From NCBI RefSeq assembly GCF_000315625.1, contig NW_005434645.1:110602-143042 (forward strand): a DNA stretch of 32,441 bases, in the 5' to 3' direction. The stretch comes from Guillardia theta CCMP2712 (lineage: Eukaryota; Cryptophyceae; Pyrenomonadales; Geminigeraceae). The stretch's first letter is position 1. Every line of letters starts with the position of its first letter. Below are positions 1 through 8,579 of the stretch, one piece after another. The position numbers and the translations under genes were made by a program. Below the pieces are notes generated by a model. It was not told the DNA's origin, did no database searches, and was given only the letters and a program-made list of their open reading frames with translations.

Positions 1-54
1 ATTATAGGGGTACTTCTCGTGAACCATTTTTTTTACTTACAAACGATTAAAAAC

Positions 55-360
55 GGGGGTGGGGACGTGCCAAGTGTAAATGTCAGGGGGGGGGGTAGGG
101 GTTGGGCAACAATGGGTGCTGATATCGTTGTGACAGGGGGTAGTAGATAATTGTCCTAGTCTAGAAGGGGTAGGGTAAAAATGAAGAGCGGTGATGCTGG
201 ATATGGTTGGGGTACTTGAAGGAGATATCAGGGGTGAGGTGAAATTTACAAAGTGATATATTATGTGAGGGGGTGGGGTGATCAAATGGATGGGGGCTGG
301 GGTCATTATTGTGTAGTAGTTGGCCAAAGGGGTAGGGTAGTAAGGTAGTCGGGGTACTAT
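55..360 (+). repeat. G/T-rich GGGGTAGGG-type tract
   Basis: The stretch is dominated by short degenerate runs such as GGGGTAGGG, GGGGTGGGGT and TAGGGGT separated by A/T-rich spacers, with G on the plus strand. No credible coding frame is present. The same sequence style recurs at 7440-8060 and 20110-20290, and in reverse orientation at 3419-3477 and 6771-6838. The next gene on this strand starts at 716. Bases 361-715 hold ordinary sequence in which I see nothing. Confidence 0.7.
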
Positions 361-715
361 GAATGCCAAGGACAAGAGGAAAGGACGAGATGGGAGGAGA
401 GGAGTGAGAAGGATGGACGAGAGGTTGTTGTTGCGATGGAGTTGCGGCCAGAGGGAGCCGGAAGGTATGTTGGTAGGTGTCAAGACCTGGCTTCCATGTC
501 TGACAGGCAGTTCCGGGCGGAACAGCACTAGTAAAGCGATGCTGCTGATTTAGAGGTACACAGTCGGAACAGCGAGGCAAGAGACATGTACATTGTTTTC
601 TCATGATCAATGATGCAAAGCGTATATATTCATGTTCCAAACGAGTATTGTGGCTGATTTCAAACCGACAATCTCTCTAATCTTTGAGGTTCCTTGCCAG
701 GTTCGTGACAGAATC

Positions 716-2191
716 ATGGCGAACAACATTCCGATTGACCCGGGATTCCCCGGGAATACAAGTCCACAACAAAACAAATGCATGGATGAGGTAAATCCCT
801 CTGATCTTTGACAGAAAAATCCTCAACTGAATGATGTGTTTAGCTTCTTGCGTCCATTCAGGATCAGATAACAACTCCAGTGGGCGAAAAGTTGGTAGCG
901 AAAATGGGGGGCAAAGATTATTTTCTATGTCGCTTGCTGAGAGCGAGGAACTGGGATGTTGCGGCGTCGACCAAGCTATGCCAGGAAATAGTCAGCTACA
1001 GGTCGCAGCACAAGCTTGATTTCATCTTGGAGAAGGTCATTGGCGACCAGCCCCTTCAAGATGGGAAAGACTTGAACTGGCGTCCAGAGATCTATGACGA
1101 GGGAGTGAAGCGAGTGCTTCCTTACATCCCATGCGGAAAGGCATGGCTACACCTCGATGGGACAGCCTATCGAGATATGGAGGATCAACAGGCTCAGCCC
1201 AGCGACATTCTACACAAGTGCTCGTCGGAGGACATCTGGCATTGGTGGCACTTCCACCTGGAGGCGGGGATGAAGGCCACGCTGGATGGAGCCGCTCTTT
1301 ACAACGCGCCCTTGAAGGGTGCCATCCTTGTGTTCGACCTCAAGGGCTTCGGTGCCCGCCATCTCAACACGACTTGCATCAGGCTCCTGGCACAGCTCTT
1401 CAGCATCGGCCAGTCGAAATTCCCCGAGAGCCTGAGCAGGATCTTCGTCCTCAATGCCCCGACGCTGTTCTCTGGTGTGTGGAATTCCGTGAAGGGCGTC
1501 TTGAACGAGCGAACTCGAAAGAAGGTGGTGATGACGAACAAGGGGATGCATGATGACCTCAAGGCCATAATCCCATCCGACATCATGCCAGATTTTCTTG
1601 GGGGCACATGCCCGTGTAACGTCGGAGAGCGCATTGGATCTGGTGGATTGGCATTCACTGCGGTGAATGTAGCTGCAAGGAACGTTCACAAGGTTGCTGT
1701 GCAGGTTCCGCAGGGAGGTTACCTTGGTTGGGAGTTTTACACAGAAGGCAAAGACATCAAGTTTGGTGTGTTCTACTTCCAACCCAACACATACAAGGAC
1801 AACACGACCAATTTCACGTCCGGAGAGGTGGTGAAGGAGCTGTCTAAGTCCGAAAACAAGGGGGATTGCGTCATGGACACTTTGGCAGACTTGAAGGCTG
1901 GTACGTACGTCTTGGTATTTGACAACAGCTACTCGATGATGACCTCCAAAGAATTGAGGTGAACCCCTCTTGCAATTTTATTGTTTGCCTATGACGCTTG
2001 TGTCAAACAGGTACTGTATTGATTCAGGAGCTGCTAGTGAAGATATGACGGTAAGCTTGCTATTCCCGTGTCCATCCTTGTGAAATTTTTGATGGTAGAT
2101 CCCTGGCAACCCTCAATCTGGAAGGGCGATAGGAGAGTCAGTGGTGACAGGAATTCCCACCCCTCCACAGACGCCCACAGCAGCCCAATAA
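716..2191 (+). CDS. SEC14-like CRAL-TRIO/GOLD domain protein
   Basis: Predicted phosphatidylinositol/lipid-transfer protein of the SEC14L type, presumably cytosolic and acting at Golgi or endosomal membranes. My model is four exons, 716-790, 862-1958, 2011-2050 and 2099-2191, giving about 434 residues. All junctions are GT-AG and in phase, and intron lengths are 71, 52 and 48. A helical CRAL-TRIO N-terminal segment (CRLLRARNWDVAAS) lies near residue 48. The CRAL-TRIO fold follows at about 125-275 (ILVFDLKGFGARHL, then PDFLGGTC). A GOLD domain lies at about 285-405 (GWEFYTEGKDIKFGVFY and GTYVLVFDNSYS). Splicing at 1958/2011 completes the typical GOLD ending (SKELRYCI), which the unspliced frame truncates. 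The tail is Pro/Thr-rich. The start at 716 is inferred because the frame is closed by a stop at 841 just upstream of exon 2. Ligand is unknown. Confidence 0.88.
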
Positions 2192-2455
2192 GATAGATCG
2201 AACACGTGTACTTTCTTGTTTCTAGTCTTCGCTACCTTGTTAATAACAGGAAGACAAAGGAAAAACCATTGATTCTCCAGGTAGGCTGCACACAAATTGG
2301 AGAACAAAGATGTGAAACAGTCACGTGACCCGTGCTCTATTCAACAATGCTTCAATCTAGATAACAGTCTTGCTCAAAAGAATCTCATTCTTTCTTGTTA
2401 TTTGCGGCCCTTTGTTTCCGAGAGTTCCATCCGATCAATATAACAATACAAAGGC

Positions 2456-3292
2456 TCAGGAACAACAAACCAGCGCTACCAGCGGGTTGGCGAGCAAGAA
2501 TCGAAAGAAGCGCGTTCCAATATCTACTCTCTCTTCAAGGGACCAGCCGTACACGCTCCATCGGATCTTGTTGGCTGTGACTGGAGTAACAAGGTGCCAT
2601 CTCGGAACTTTGAACGTCACCAGCGAGTTCCAGGATGGGGAGTACGTAGGGTGATTCTTGTCCTCCTCATCCATGAAGAGACCCCCGTCCTCAGCAGACC
2701 ACTCCTCGTTCAGGTAGAGGATGAAAGCTCTCTTCCTGTCGTACCTGTCGTTCCCATCCAGGGTCACCACGCCTCCATCGGTATGGGAAGTTACGAAGGA
2801 GCCCTGGGAGTACTTCCCCACGAAGAGAGACAGCTTCTGGCCTTCTCCTTGAAAGAGATCAGTGAAATAAGGCTCCAACTGTTGCCTCAGCCACACCAAC
2901 TCTTTGCCTTGCAGGTCAAGCATCTTGTAATCCATCTCAACTGTAGCCCTCTTCGTGACGTTGTGTTTGCCGAACACCCTGGCTCTCTTGTTGTCTATCT
3001 GTACCCATTGATTATCTGGGATCTTACGAATCGTGGACACAATCAGTCTTGCTTCTTCATCTTTGAGGTAGTTCTTGATGACTGACATTTCTTCGTTCTC
3101 GATCCCTTCCCTGGTCGCCATGCCGTCCCACCTTCCGCACATTCCTCTCCCGCACTGCCACTGTACTTCTTCTTTACCGAGCTTAGCGTTCTTGATCTGC
3201 TTAGTCACATCCACCTTCGCTTCTCTTCCCTCCCCTGATACCATCCAGCCCCCTACCGTCACCATACACACCAGCACCGATACCCTCCCCAT
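2456..3292 (-). CDS. Secreted 2OG-Fe(II) oxygenase, prolyl 4-hydroxylase-like
   Basis: Single-exon 278-residue protein. Residues 1-20 form a hydrophobic signal peptide, so it probably enters the ER or secretory pathway. The catalytic domain spans about 70-255. The iron ligands are visible as His170 and Asp172 in SHTDGG and His233 in RWHLVTPV. Arg244 (KIRWSVYGW) is the expected 2-oxoglutarate-binding basic residue. This is the HxD...H...R pattern of the prolyl 4-hydroxylase alpha/2OG-FeII_Oxy family, whose members use Fe(II), 2-oxoglutarate and ascorbate to hydroxylate proline in secreted proteins. The substrate cannot be read from sequence; a secreted neighbour (3560-4558) is divergently arranged 267 bases away. 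The Met at 3292 is chosen because it opens the signal peptide. The last 25 residues are hydrophobic and lie outside the domain. Confidence 0.88.
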   Translation of the reverse strand: MGRVSVLVCMVTVGGWMVSGEGREAKVDVTKQIKNAKLGKEEVQWQCGRGMCGRWDGMATREGIENEEMSVIKNYLKDEEARLIVSTIRKIPDNQWVQIDNKRARVFGKHNVTKRATVEMDYKMLDLQGKELVWLRQQLEPYFTDLFQGEGQKLSLFVGKYSQGSFVTSHTDGGVVTLDGNDRYDRKRAFILYLNEEWSAEDGGLFMDEEDKNHPTYSPSWNSLVTFKVPRWHLVTPVTANKIRWSVYGWSLEERVDIGTRFFRFLLANPLVALVCCS

Positions 3293-3418
3293 TGCGGCTC
3301 CTTGAACCTATCCTAGCACGAGGACAGCAAACGAAAGATCAGTCCGAAAATTGCTGTCTTTTCAAACGGATATTTATCTGAGGCGGGCTTGATAGCGGCC
3401 AGTCGCAGTTGTCTCCGG

Positions 3419-3477
3419 CCCTACCCCGGTAGTATTCGTACCACTACCCCCCTTCCTTCCTTCTACCACCCCCTCCC
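3419..3477 (-). promoter_or_regulatory. Reverse-oriented GGGGTAGGG-type tract upstream of the 2OG oxygenase
   Basis: The plus strand is C-rich (CTACCCCGG, CCACTACCCCCC, CTACCACCCCCTCCC), so the G/T-rich form lies on the minus strand, the coding strand of the oxygenase that starts at 3292. It sits 127-185 bases upstream of that start, within the divergent intergenic region. A promoter role is inference from position only. Confidence 0.4.
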
Positions 3478-3559
3478 GCTGTTGCTTCGTGAGGTCCGTT
3501 TTCTGAGCTAGGAACTCGCGGATGTATCAGGCTTTACATCGTCGCCGCACTGCCGCTCC

Positions 3560-4558
3560 ATGCTCTTTGCTGCCTTGCTGCTCTCCCTCCTGCTCTCCCT
3601 ACTGGCCCCACCCTCCTCGCAGGCTTCCTCGTGGCAACTTGCCTGCAAGCTCACCTGGCACGAGGGAGGCCTGACCAACTTCAGCACGTTCTTTGATGGC
3701 AACATTCCCCTATCGTTCCAGCAGCTTGGAGTCTTCTATGCATCACTTACATCAACGGGTGTTCCTTCCTACACCCTGAGAAACAGGAATGGCGTGTTTG
3801 TCTCCTCCTTCCAGGCCAGCTGGTACTTTTCTAATCCGTACCAAATTCAATTCGGCTGCTCAGCGGAGTATACTTACTTGATAGGAATGGCTGCAAACTT
3901 CGATTCATCTGCAGAGTGGCAGCTTCTCTACGAGGGTATCATCGAGACTGACTTCGCTGTTGACAGCAGAAACACCTCCAAAGTCTATTCCTTCCAGATG
4001 CCGAAGGAGTGCGAATGGCGGTCAGAGAGCTCTGGGTCGTCCCAAGAAGGAACTCTGAATCGAGACTTGTACGATGCCTTGACGTCTGGGAATGTCGACG
4101 CAACCATCTCGAGCATGAAGGCTGCTACTCCTAGAAACTTCTACTACAGTCAAGTCCCAGCCATGTATGTCTCACCGTTCTCTGTCGTTGGAAGCTCGCA
4201 TGTGCCATGTTTTGACTGCCCGTGCTCTCCTGATCCACGCCAGCAGCAGGTTACTGCAGACTCGGGCAGATGTGTCATACAGGCCTGCAACGTGAGCCAG
4301 TGCAAGCGCGTTTACTCGGATGCCTTGGCGTCATGCGTGCCTAACGACCTGAACGTCTCGGAGCTTTCCCGGGTTTACTCGCCTCCTCCTCAACCAGCAT
4401 CAACCGCGCAGCCTCAGTCCTCTGCCAACCAAGATGCTACGGTAGCGAAGCCGTCTGCTTCATCCTCGTCGGCGTGTGGAGTGCATGAGGTCTCGTGGAT
4501 GGCTCGTTCAGTCATGGCGATATCTCTCGTCGTGTCCTTGTTCACTTGCCGGGCGTAG
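3560..4558 (+). CDS. Unidentified secreted cysteine-rich protein, possibly GPI-anchored
   Basis: I do not recognise this 332-residue protein. It is a single exon. Residues 1-22 form a very hydrophobic leucine-rich signal peptide with an Ala/Ser cleavage region (SSQASS). The mature part is rich in Ser, Tyr and Phe. It has several N-glycosylation sequons (NFST, NTSK, NVSQ, NVSE). A cysteine cluster lies at about 215-255 (CFDCPCSPDP, CVIQACNVSQC), suggesting disulphides in an extracellular module. A Pro/Ser/Gln-rich spacer (about 270-310) precedes a short C-terminal hydrophobic stretch (SVMAISLVVSLFTCRA) that resembles a GPI-attachment signal, although a lone membrane anchor is also possible. 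It is transcribed divergently from the secreted oxygenase at 2456-3292, with about 267 bases between the starts, so the two may share a promoter region. No enzymatic motif is visible. Confidence 0.7.
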   Translation: MLFAALLLSLLLSLLAPPSSQASSWQLACKLTWHEGGLTNFSTFFDGNIPLSFQQLGVFYASLTSTGVPSYTLRNRNGVFVSSFQASWYFSNPYQIQFGCSAEYTYLIGMAANFDSSAEWQLLYEGIIETDFAVDSRNTSKVYSFQMPKECEWRSESSGSSQEGTLNRDLYDALTSGNVDATISSMKAATPRNFYYSQVPAMYVSPFSVVGSSHVPCFDCPCSPDPRQQQVTADSGRCVIQACNVSQCKRVYSDALASCVPNDLNVSELSRVYSPPPQPASTAQPQSSANQDATVAKPSASSSSACGVHEVSWMARSVMAISLVVSLFTCRA

Positions 4559-4763
4559 TCACTCTCGCTGACCGACCCTCGTCATCCGTCACGTAGCTCG
4601 TGTGAGTGCTCTGACTTGAAACCTTCGAGTCTTGCTTCATGTTCACGTCATTGTAATTCGACGGCAATAAGATATAAATCCTCTTACAACAGCGACTTCC
4701 GCATGCGGCAGTTGCCTCACTTGCTCATTCAACTTGCTTACTTTACTCAAGACCTCAACAGCG

Positions 4764-6552
4764 CTACCGCTCCGAGTGCGCTTGCACGAAGCTGGCGAGG
4801 TCCATCCTGCCTCCTCCCATGTAGATCTCTGCCAGCTGACTTCGGACATCGTCCCATCCCTGTGAGGGACGAAAAGTCACCCCGAGCACGTCGCCGAGCA
4901 CGTGGCTTACCTTGTATGTTCCCAAACAGACTTCATTCATGATCTAGCCAAAGTTCACATCAGCGATTGGGTTGTTCTCTGTTGTTCAGCTCACATCATC
5001 AGCCCGCTCCAACATCGCCTCCTCTTTCGCCTTTTCCAACGGGTGGCCCTGGCGCTACAGGATCAGGCAGGCAGCAGCGGCGGTACATGGCATGCCTGGC
5101 TCATCTCGATTGTTCTCGTGCTCTTGGACATCTCCGCAATCTTCTGCTTGAAGGCCTTCACATCTGCCTCGCCCGCCTTGGCCCCAGTCACGCACAGGCG
5201 GCAGAGGAAGGGAGCAGATCCACCTGCCGTGACACCTCCTCCACTTGCTCTCCCAGAGTCCTGCAGCTTGTCAGCTCTAGAGCCACAGCCCAGCAAGCTT
5301 CTCAACCACAACGGCATCATCAGCGCCAGCTTCGCAGCATCTTTCGCCTCCTTCTCTCTCCCCAGCTGCACGGGCTGGCTCAGCTGAGCTCTACTGGAGC
5401 TCGACGAGGCATACCTTTGTGTACAGCAGAGCCTGGAAACGATACCCGCTTCCCCAGCTGACACCAGACAGCATGTCACATGCGCACGGAGCTAGGTAAG
5501 GCCCAGCGGCAGGAGCACCCATGTTGAATCTTCGCAGAGCGTTCTGCAGCCACCAGCGCTGCCGTCTGATCACCGCGCTCGAGGTGGTGAAGCGCGAGTT
5601 CCTCGTAGAGGTCTGGGAATGCTCCAACCTGCTGCATGCTCAGGGACGCGACGCCCTGTGACAGCACAGACAGGAACCTTGGACAAGATGTACTTGGTCA
5701 ACCTGCCTAGCACGTCAGGTCGCTACTCCGCATGAGACGTGATAGGCTTACGACAGGCTGGGGGATTTTTCTTTCTTTTCGCCCCTCTGCATTGCCGACA
5801 GGTTGGAGAAGATACGGGATCGAGTGAGATAGAGATACCTTGTACAGCTCTCCCGCGCTGTTCGCTGCCTCGATCACCGCTGACTTCTTCCCTTCATCTG
5901 CACGCGCGTCATCGATCCCAGTCACACCCCAATCTTGCGAACATCACCCGCAGACTCGTCTGCTTCCACCGCGAGTCTCATGAGGTACTGCGGAGCTCCT
6001 TCAGCCGTTCGCACAGGACAGCAGGACGTTAAGACCGATCGTGTGTTCGGAGCCACCAGTCTCAGCCCGGTCTGCCCGGTTGTCTCCACGATAGGAAGCA
6101 TGTCCCCCTGCAAGGAGGATAAGGAGGACGCTCGGCGTCAGAGCAAGTAGGGACGAGAGGGTGAGATGCACCTTGGAGGCGCTGGGCATCCGGAGCATGC
6201 AAGTATGAGATCCTGATGTCGGGCTGACAGCTACGGGAATGACGAGGGGATGCAGATGTCTCCGGTCCTGCCAGCGAGGCAGGAGGAGCCGTCAGAAGCA
6301 GCAGGTCCTGCACGGCAGCCTCTCTCACCATGGGGTCCACCCGCCTCATCCCGTGTAACTCAAGAGTCTGGACGAAAGCTGAGAGGTGCGCGCATCGTGT
6401 CACGTTCGCACTGGACTCAAGGAAAGCCTTTCAGCAGCAAGTGAGGGAAAGCATTGCGAGACCGCAAGGTTGCCTGTAGCTCCTCCTGACTCCCAGAGCA
6501 CATCCTCCGCCGTGTCTGCATCAGAGCTGTTCATCGGATTCTTAGCAGACAT
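4764..6552 (-). CDS. TPR-like protein of a plant/algal family (possibly plastid)
   Basis: Multi-exon gene that I reassembled by phase and by consistent short introns. Exons (minus, 5' to 3'): 6552-6417, 6378-6329, 6267-6172, 6107-6036, 5987-5948, 5897-5839, 5786-5752, 5677-5519, 5457-5415, 5365-5307, 5260-5224, 5176-5087, 5048-4995, 4943-4911, 4859-4764, giving about 352 residues. Recognisable pieces are HPLVIPVAVSP and GDMLPIVETTGQTGLRLV. A TPR-like helix-turn-helix follows (FPDLYEELALHHLERGDQ then AALVAAERSAKI). Beyond it come AKDAAKLALMMPLWTLGEQ and a C-terminal helical region ending GWDDVRSQLAEIYM. From memory, this order resembles uncharacterised TPR-like chloroplast proteins of plants. 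The intron at 5086-5049 (38 bases; a GC donor at 5095 is an alternative) and the one at 6416-6379 are the weakest. The first Met is uncertain; no plastid leader is visible, so another 5' exon may exist. Confidence 0.72.
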
Positions 6553-6770
6553 CCTGAGAGGCACAGGAGAAAGACCTCTCCAAGACCTGATCCTTGGCAC
6601 GATACATCTCGCCGACATGGCAAGTGCCTCCTGTGAACATCCACAGCGTCATCGCCATGCCCAAGGCAAGACAGGAGGGACTCTGGTCCTGATGTGAAAC
6701 CGCATCCTCTACTGTAACTGCTCCCACAAGCATGAGAGCTGAACTTCTCTTGCATACAACACACCATGCC

Positions 6771-6838
6771 CGCCCTACCCTGCCCCCTACAAGGATCCTC
6801 CATTGCGATCCTACTACCCCACCCCCCGATTTCCCCAG
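6771..6838 (-). promoter_or_regulatory. Reverse-oriented GGGGTAGGG-type tract upstream of the TPR gene
   Basis: The plus strand reads CGCCCTACCCTGCCCCCTAC and later CTACTACCCCACCCCCCG, so G/T-rich sequence lies on the coding strand of the gene starting near 6552, about 220-285 bases upstream. It resembles the other tracts in composition and motif. A regulatory role is inferred from its position. Confidence 0.4.
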
Positions 6839-7256
6839 AGTTCGCACCCTCCCTCATATTAACTGATTTTTCAATTTCTGCGAGGTGCCGATGAGCAAGA
6901 CTACACTCGCATGTGTTTCATCCAAATGGCAGGTTTACTTTCTTCAATGGACGTGCTCAAAACCTTTATCGAGTGATTGACTGTAGTACAAGAACTTGCC
7001 ATGATCGTATATGTCATTACTAATAGGCCCATGATGATGTCGGAAGTGAACACACGGCAAGACGACGAGATTCAGACATGGTGCTATCACTCCTGTTGCA
7101 GGTGACGGGAGGATAGTTGAACTAACAACATCCAAGTGATTGACTTGTGAAGAAAGGAAGCAGAGTATCGCAGGTCACAATGGTCAGGGAAGGAAACTAA
7201 GTGTTGAAGTTTGCAGTTGAGGCCAGAGGGAGGTCGGCCAGCCGGGAGATAAAGAG

Positions 7257-7315
7257 CTCCTCCTCCTCCTCCTCCTCCTCCTCCTCCTCCTCCTCCTCCT
7301 CCTCCTCCTCCTCCT
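7257..7315. repeat. (TCC)n microsatellite
   Basis: About 59 bases of uninterrupted CTC/TCC trinucleotide repeat (nearly 20 units) in the gene-free stretch between the TPR gene and the channel. I see no gene between 6839 and 7440 other than this repeat. Confidence 0.9.
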
Positions 7316-7439
7316 ACGCTATCCTCTGCCCTGGCACCATGTGCCGCCACAAGGGCATGAGTGTGAAGAACAACGCCATTGTCCTACGACTGGCCGAGAG
7401 GGGGAAAGTACCCCTACCCCATCATTACTATCTAAAGTG

Positions 7440-8060
7440 AAGAGACTCAGTGGTGGGGTGAACCGAGATAGCAGGGTGGGTCGTTGAAGATGGCCAATTT
7501 ATGTAGTAGGTTGACCACACCCACCCCCCAAAAGTACCTTACATATGCTGAATGGAAGGGGTAGTTTTAGAATTGGGGTGTTCACACGAAGGGGTGGGGT
7601 GGTTGAAATTGGAGGAGATCACTGCAAAGATTTGACAAGGGAGGTTCCTTTCGCCGTGGAGTACCAGGGGTGGGGTATTTTTACTTAGGGTGATAGGGGT
7701 AGTCCGAGGTGCAAAAGGTATAGGGCGGGTGGGTACAAAGATAGGTGGGTGGGGGAAAAGCAGGCCTTATCATTAGGGGGGTAGGTACATCAGTGATAGT
7801 GAGTGGGGGAGGAGCTTGCAAAGGGGTAGGGTTGCATTTGGGGACTGTATAAATGGTAGGTGGGTGGCACTCAAAAGGTGGGGTGGGGGTTGCTCGTTGA
7901 GACTATTTCTAATCAAAGGTAGGGTGGTTTTACTATAAGCACAGGGTCTCTATCTCTTGAGAAGTTTGAGGGTGGGTCCCGAATATCCGGGGGTCCTGCC
8001 CTCCACCAAGAAGTTTTACTTCGAGAGGGTGGGTGGTGGAGAAAGGGAATGTAGGGGTGG
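7440..8060 (+). repeat. Longest GGGGTAGGG/GGGGTGGGGT tract
   Basis: About 600 bases made largely of GGGGTGGGG, GGGTAGGG, GGTGGGTGGG and TAGGGGT motifs with A/T-rich spacers, G on the plus strand, upstream of the channel gene that starts at 8580. A shorter C-rich inversion (ACCCACCCCCC) occurs at about 7510-7520. Open frames here have glycine-rich, repeat-derived composition and I do not treat them as genes. Bases 8061-8579 are purine-rich and then ordinary, with nothing recognisable. Confidence 0.7.
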
Positions 8061-8579
8061 GTTGTTTGTTGGGGTATTGAGGGTCAGTTGTTCGATGAGA
8101 TGTATGGCAGGAATGGCGGAGAGGAAGGGAGGGGGAGAGAGAGTGATGGTGGAGAGGAGAGGAGCTGGAGGGTGCAAGAAGGATCGGACAGTCGATGAGT
8201 CAGTGGTAAGGATGGTTCAGGAGGGAGAGGGGGATCAGCAACTCGCCAGGGGAGAGTCAACCGACTCGGAATAGAGTACTTTTTGGCAATGCTTCTGAAC
8301 GTCTTTTGCTCCAGGTCGATCTTACACGGTTTGGCATCTGTCCTTTCATTCGGAAGATGAGGTGGACCAAGATGCGCGCAGTGATCTCGTTATGTACATT
8401 GTAGTATCCAAACGCCGTGAAGACGATTGAGTCCATGGCTTCGCGCCTACTTGTGTAAGTAGTTGAAATGACTCTGTACCTTTCGATCCGACCACGCAGG
8501 CTTGCAGTTCCAATAATATTCTCACAACAAGCACAACGATGAGAGAAGATTTGCAAACAACTCCATCTTCTACTGAGAG

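Noticed and set aside
55..360. True telomere end
   Set aside because: Units are irregular GGGGTAGGG variants, not a fixed telomeric repeat, and similar tracts occur internally at 7440 and 20110.
5055..5086. A 32-base intron in the TPR gene
   Set aside because: Shorter than all other introns here; acceptor at 5049 (38 bases) or a GC donor at 5095 (47 bases) fits the local intron sizes better.
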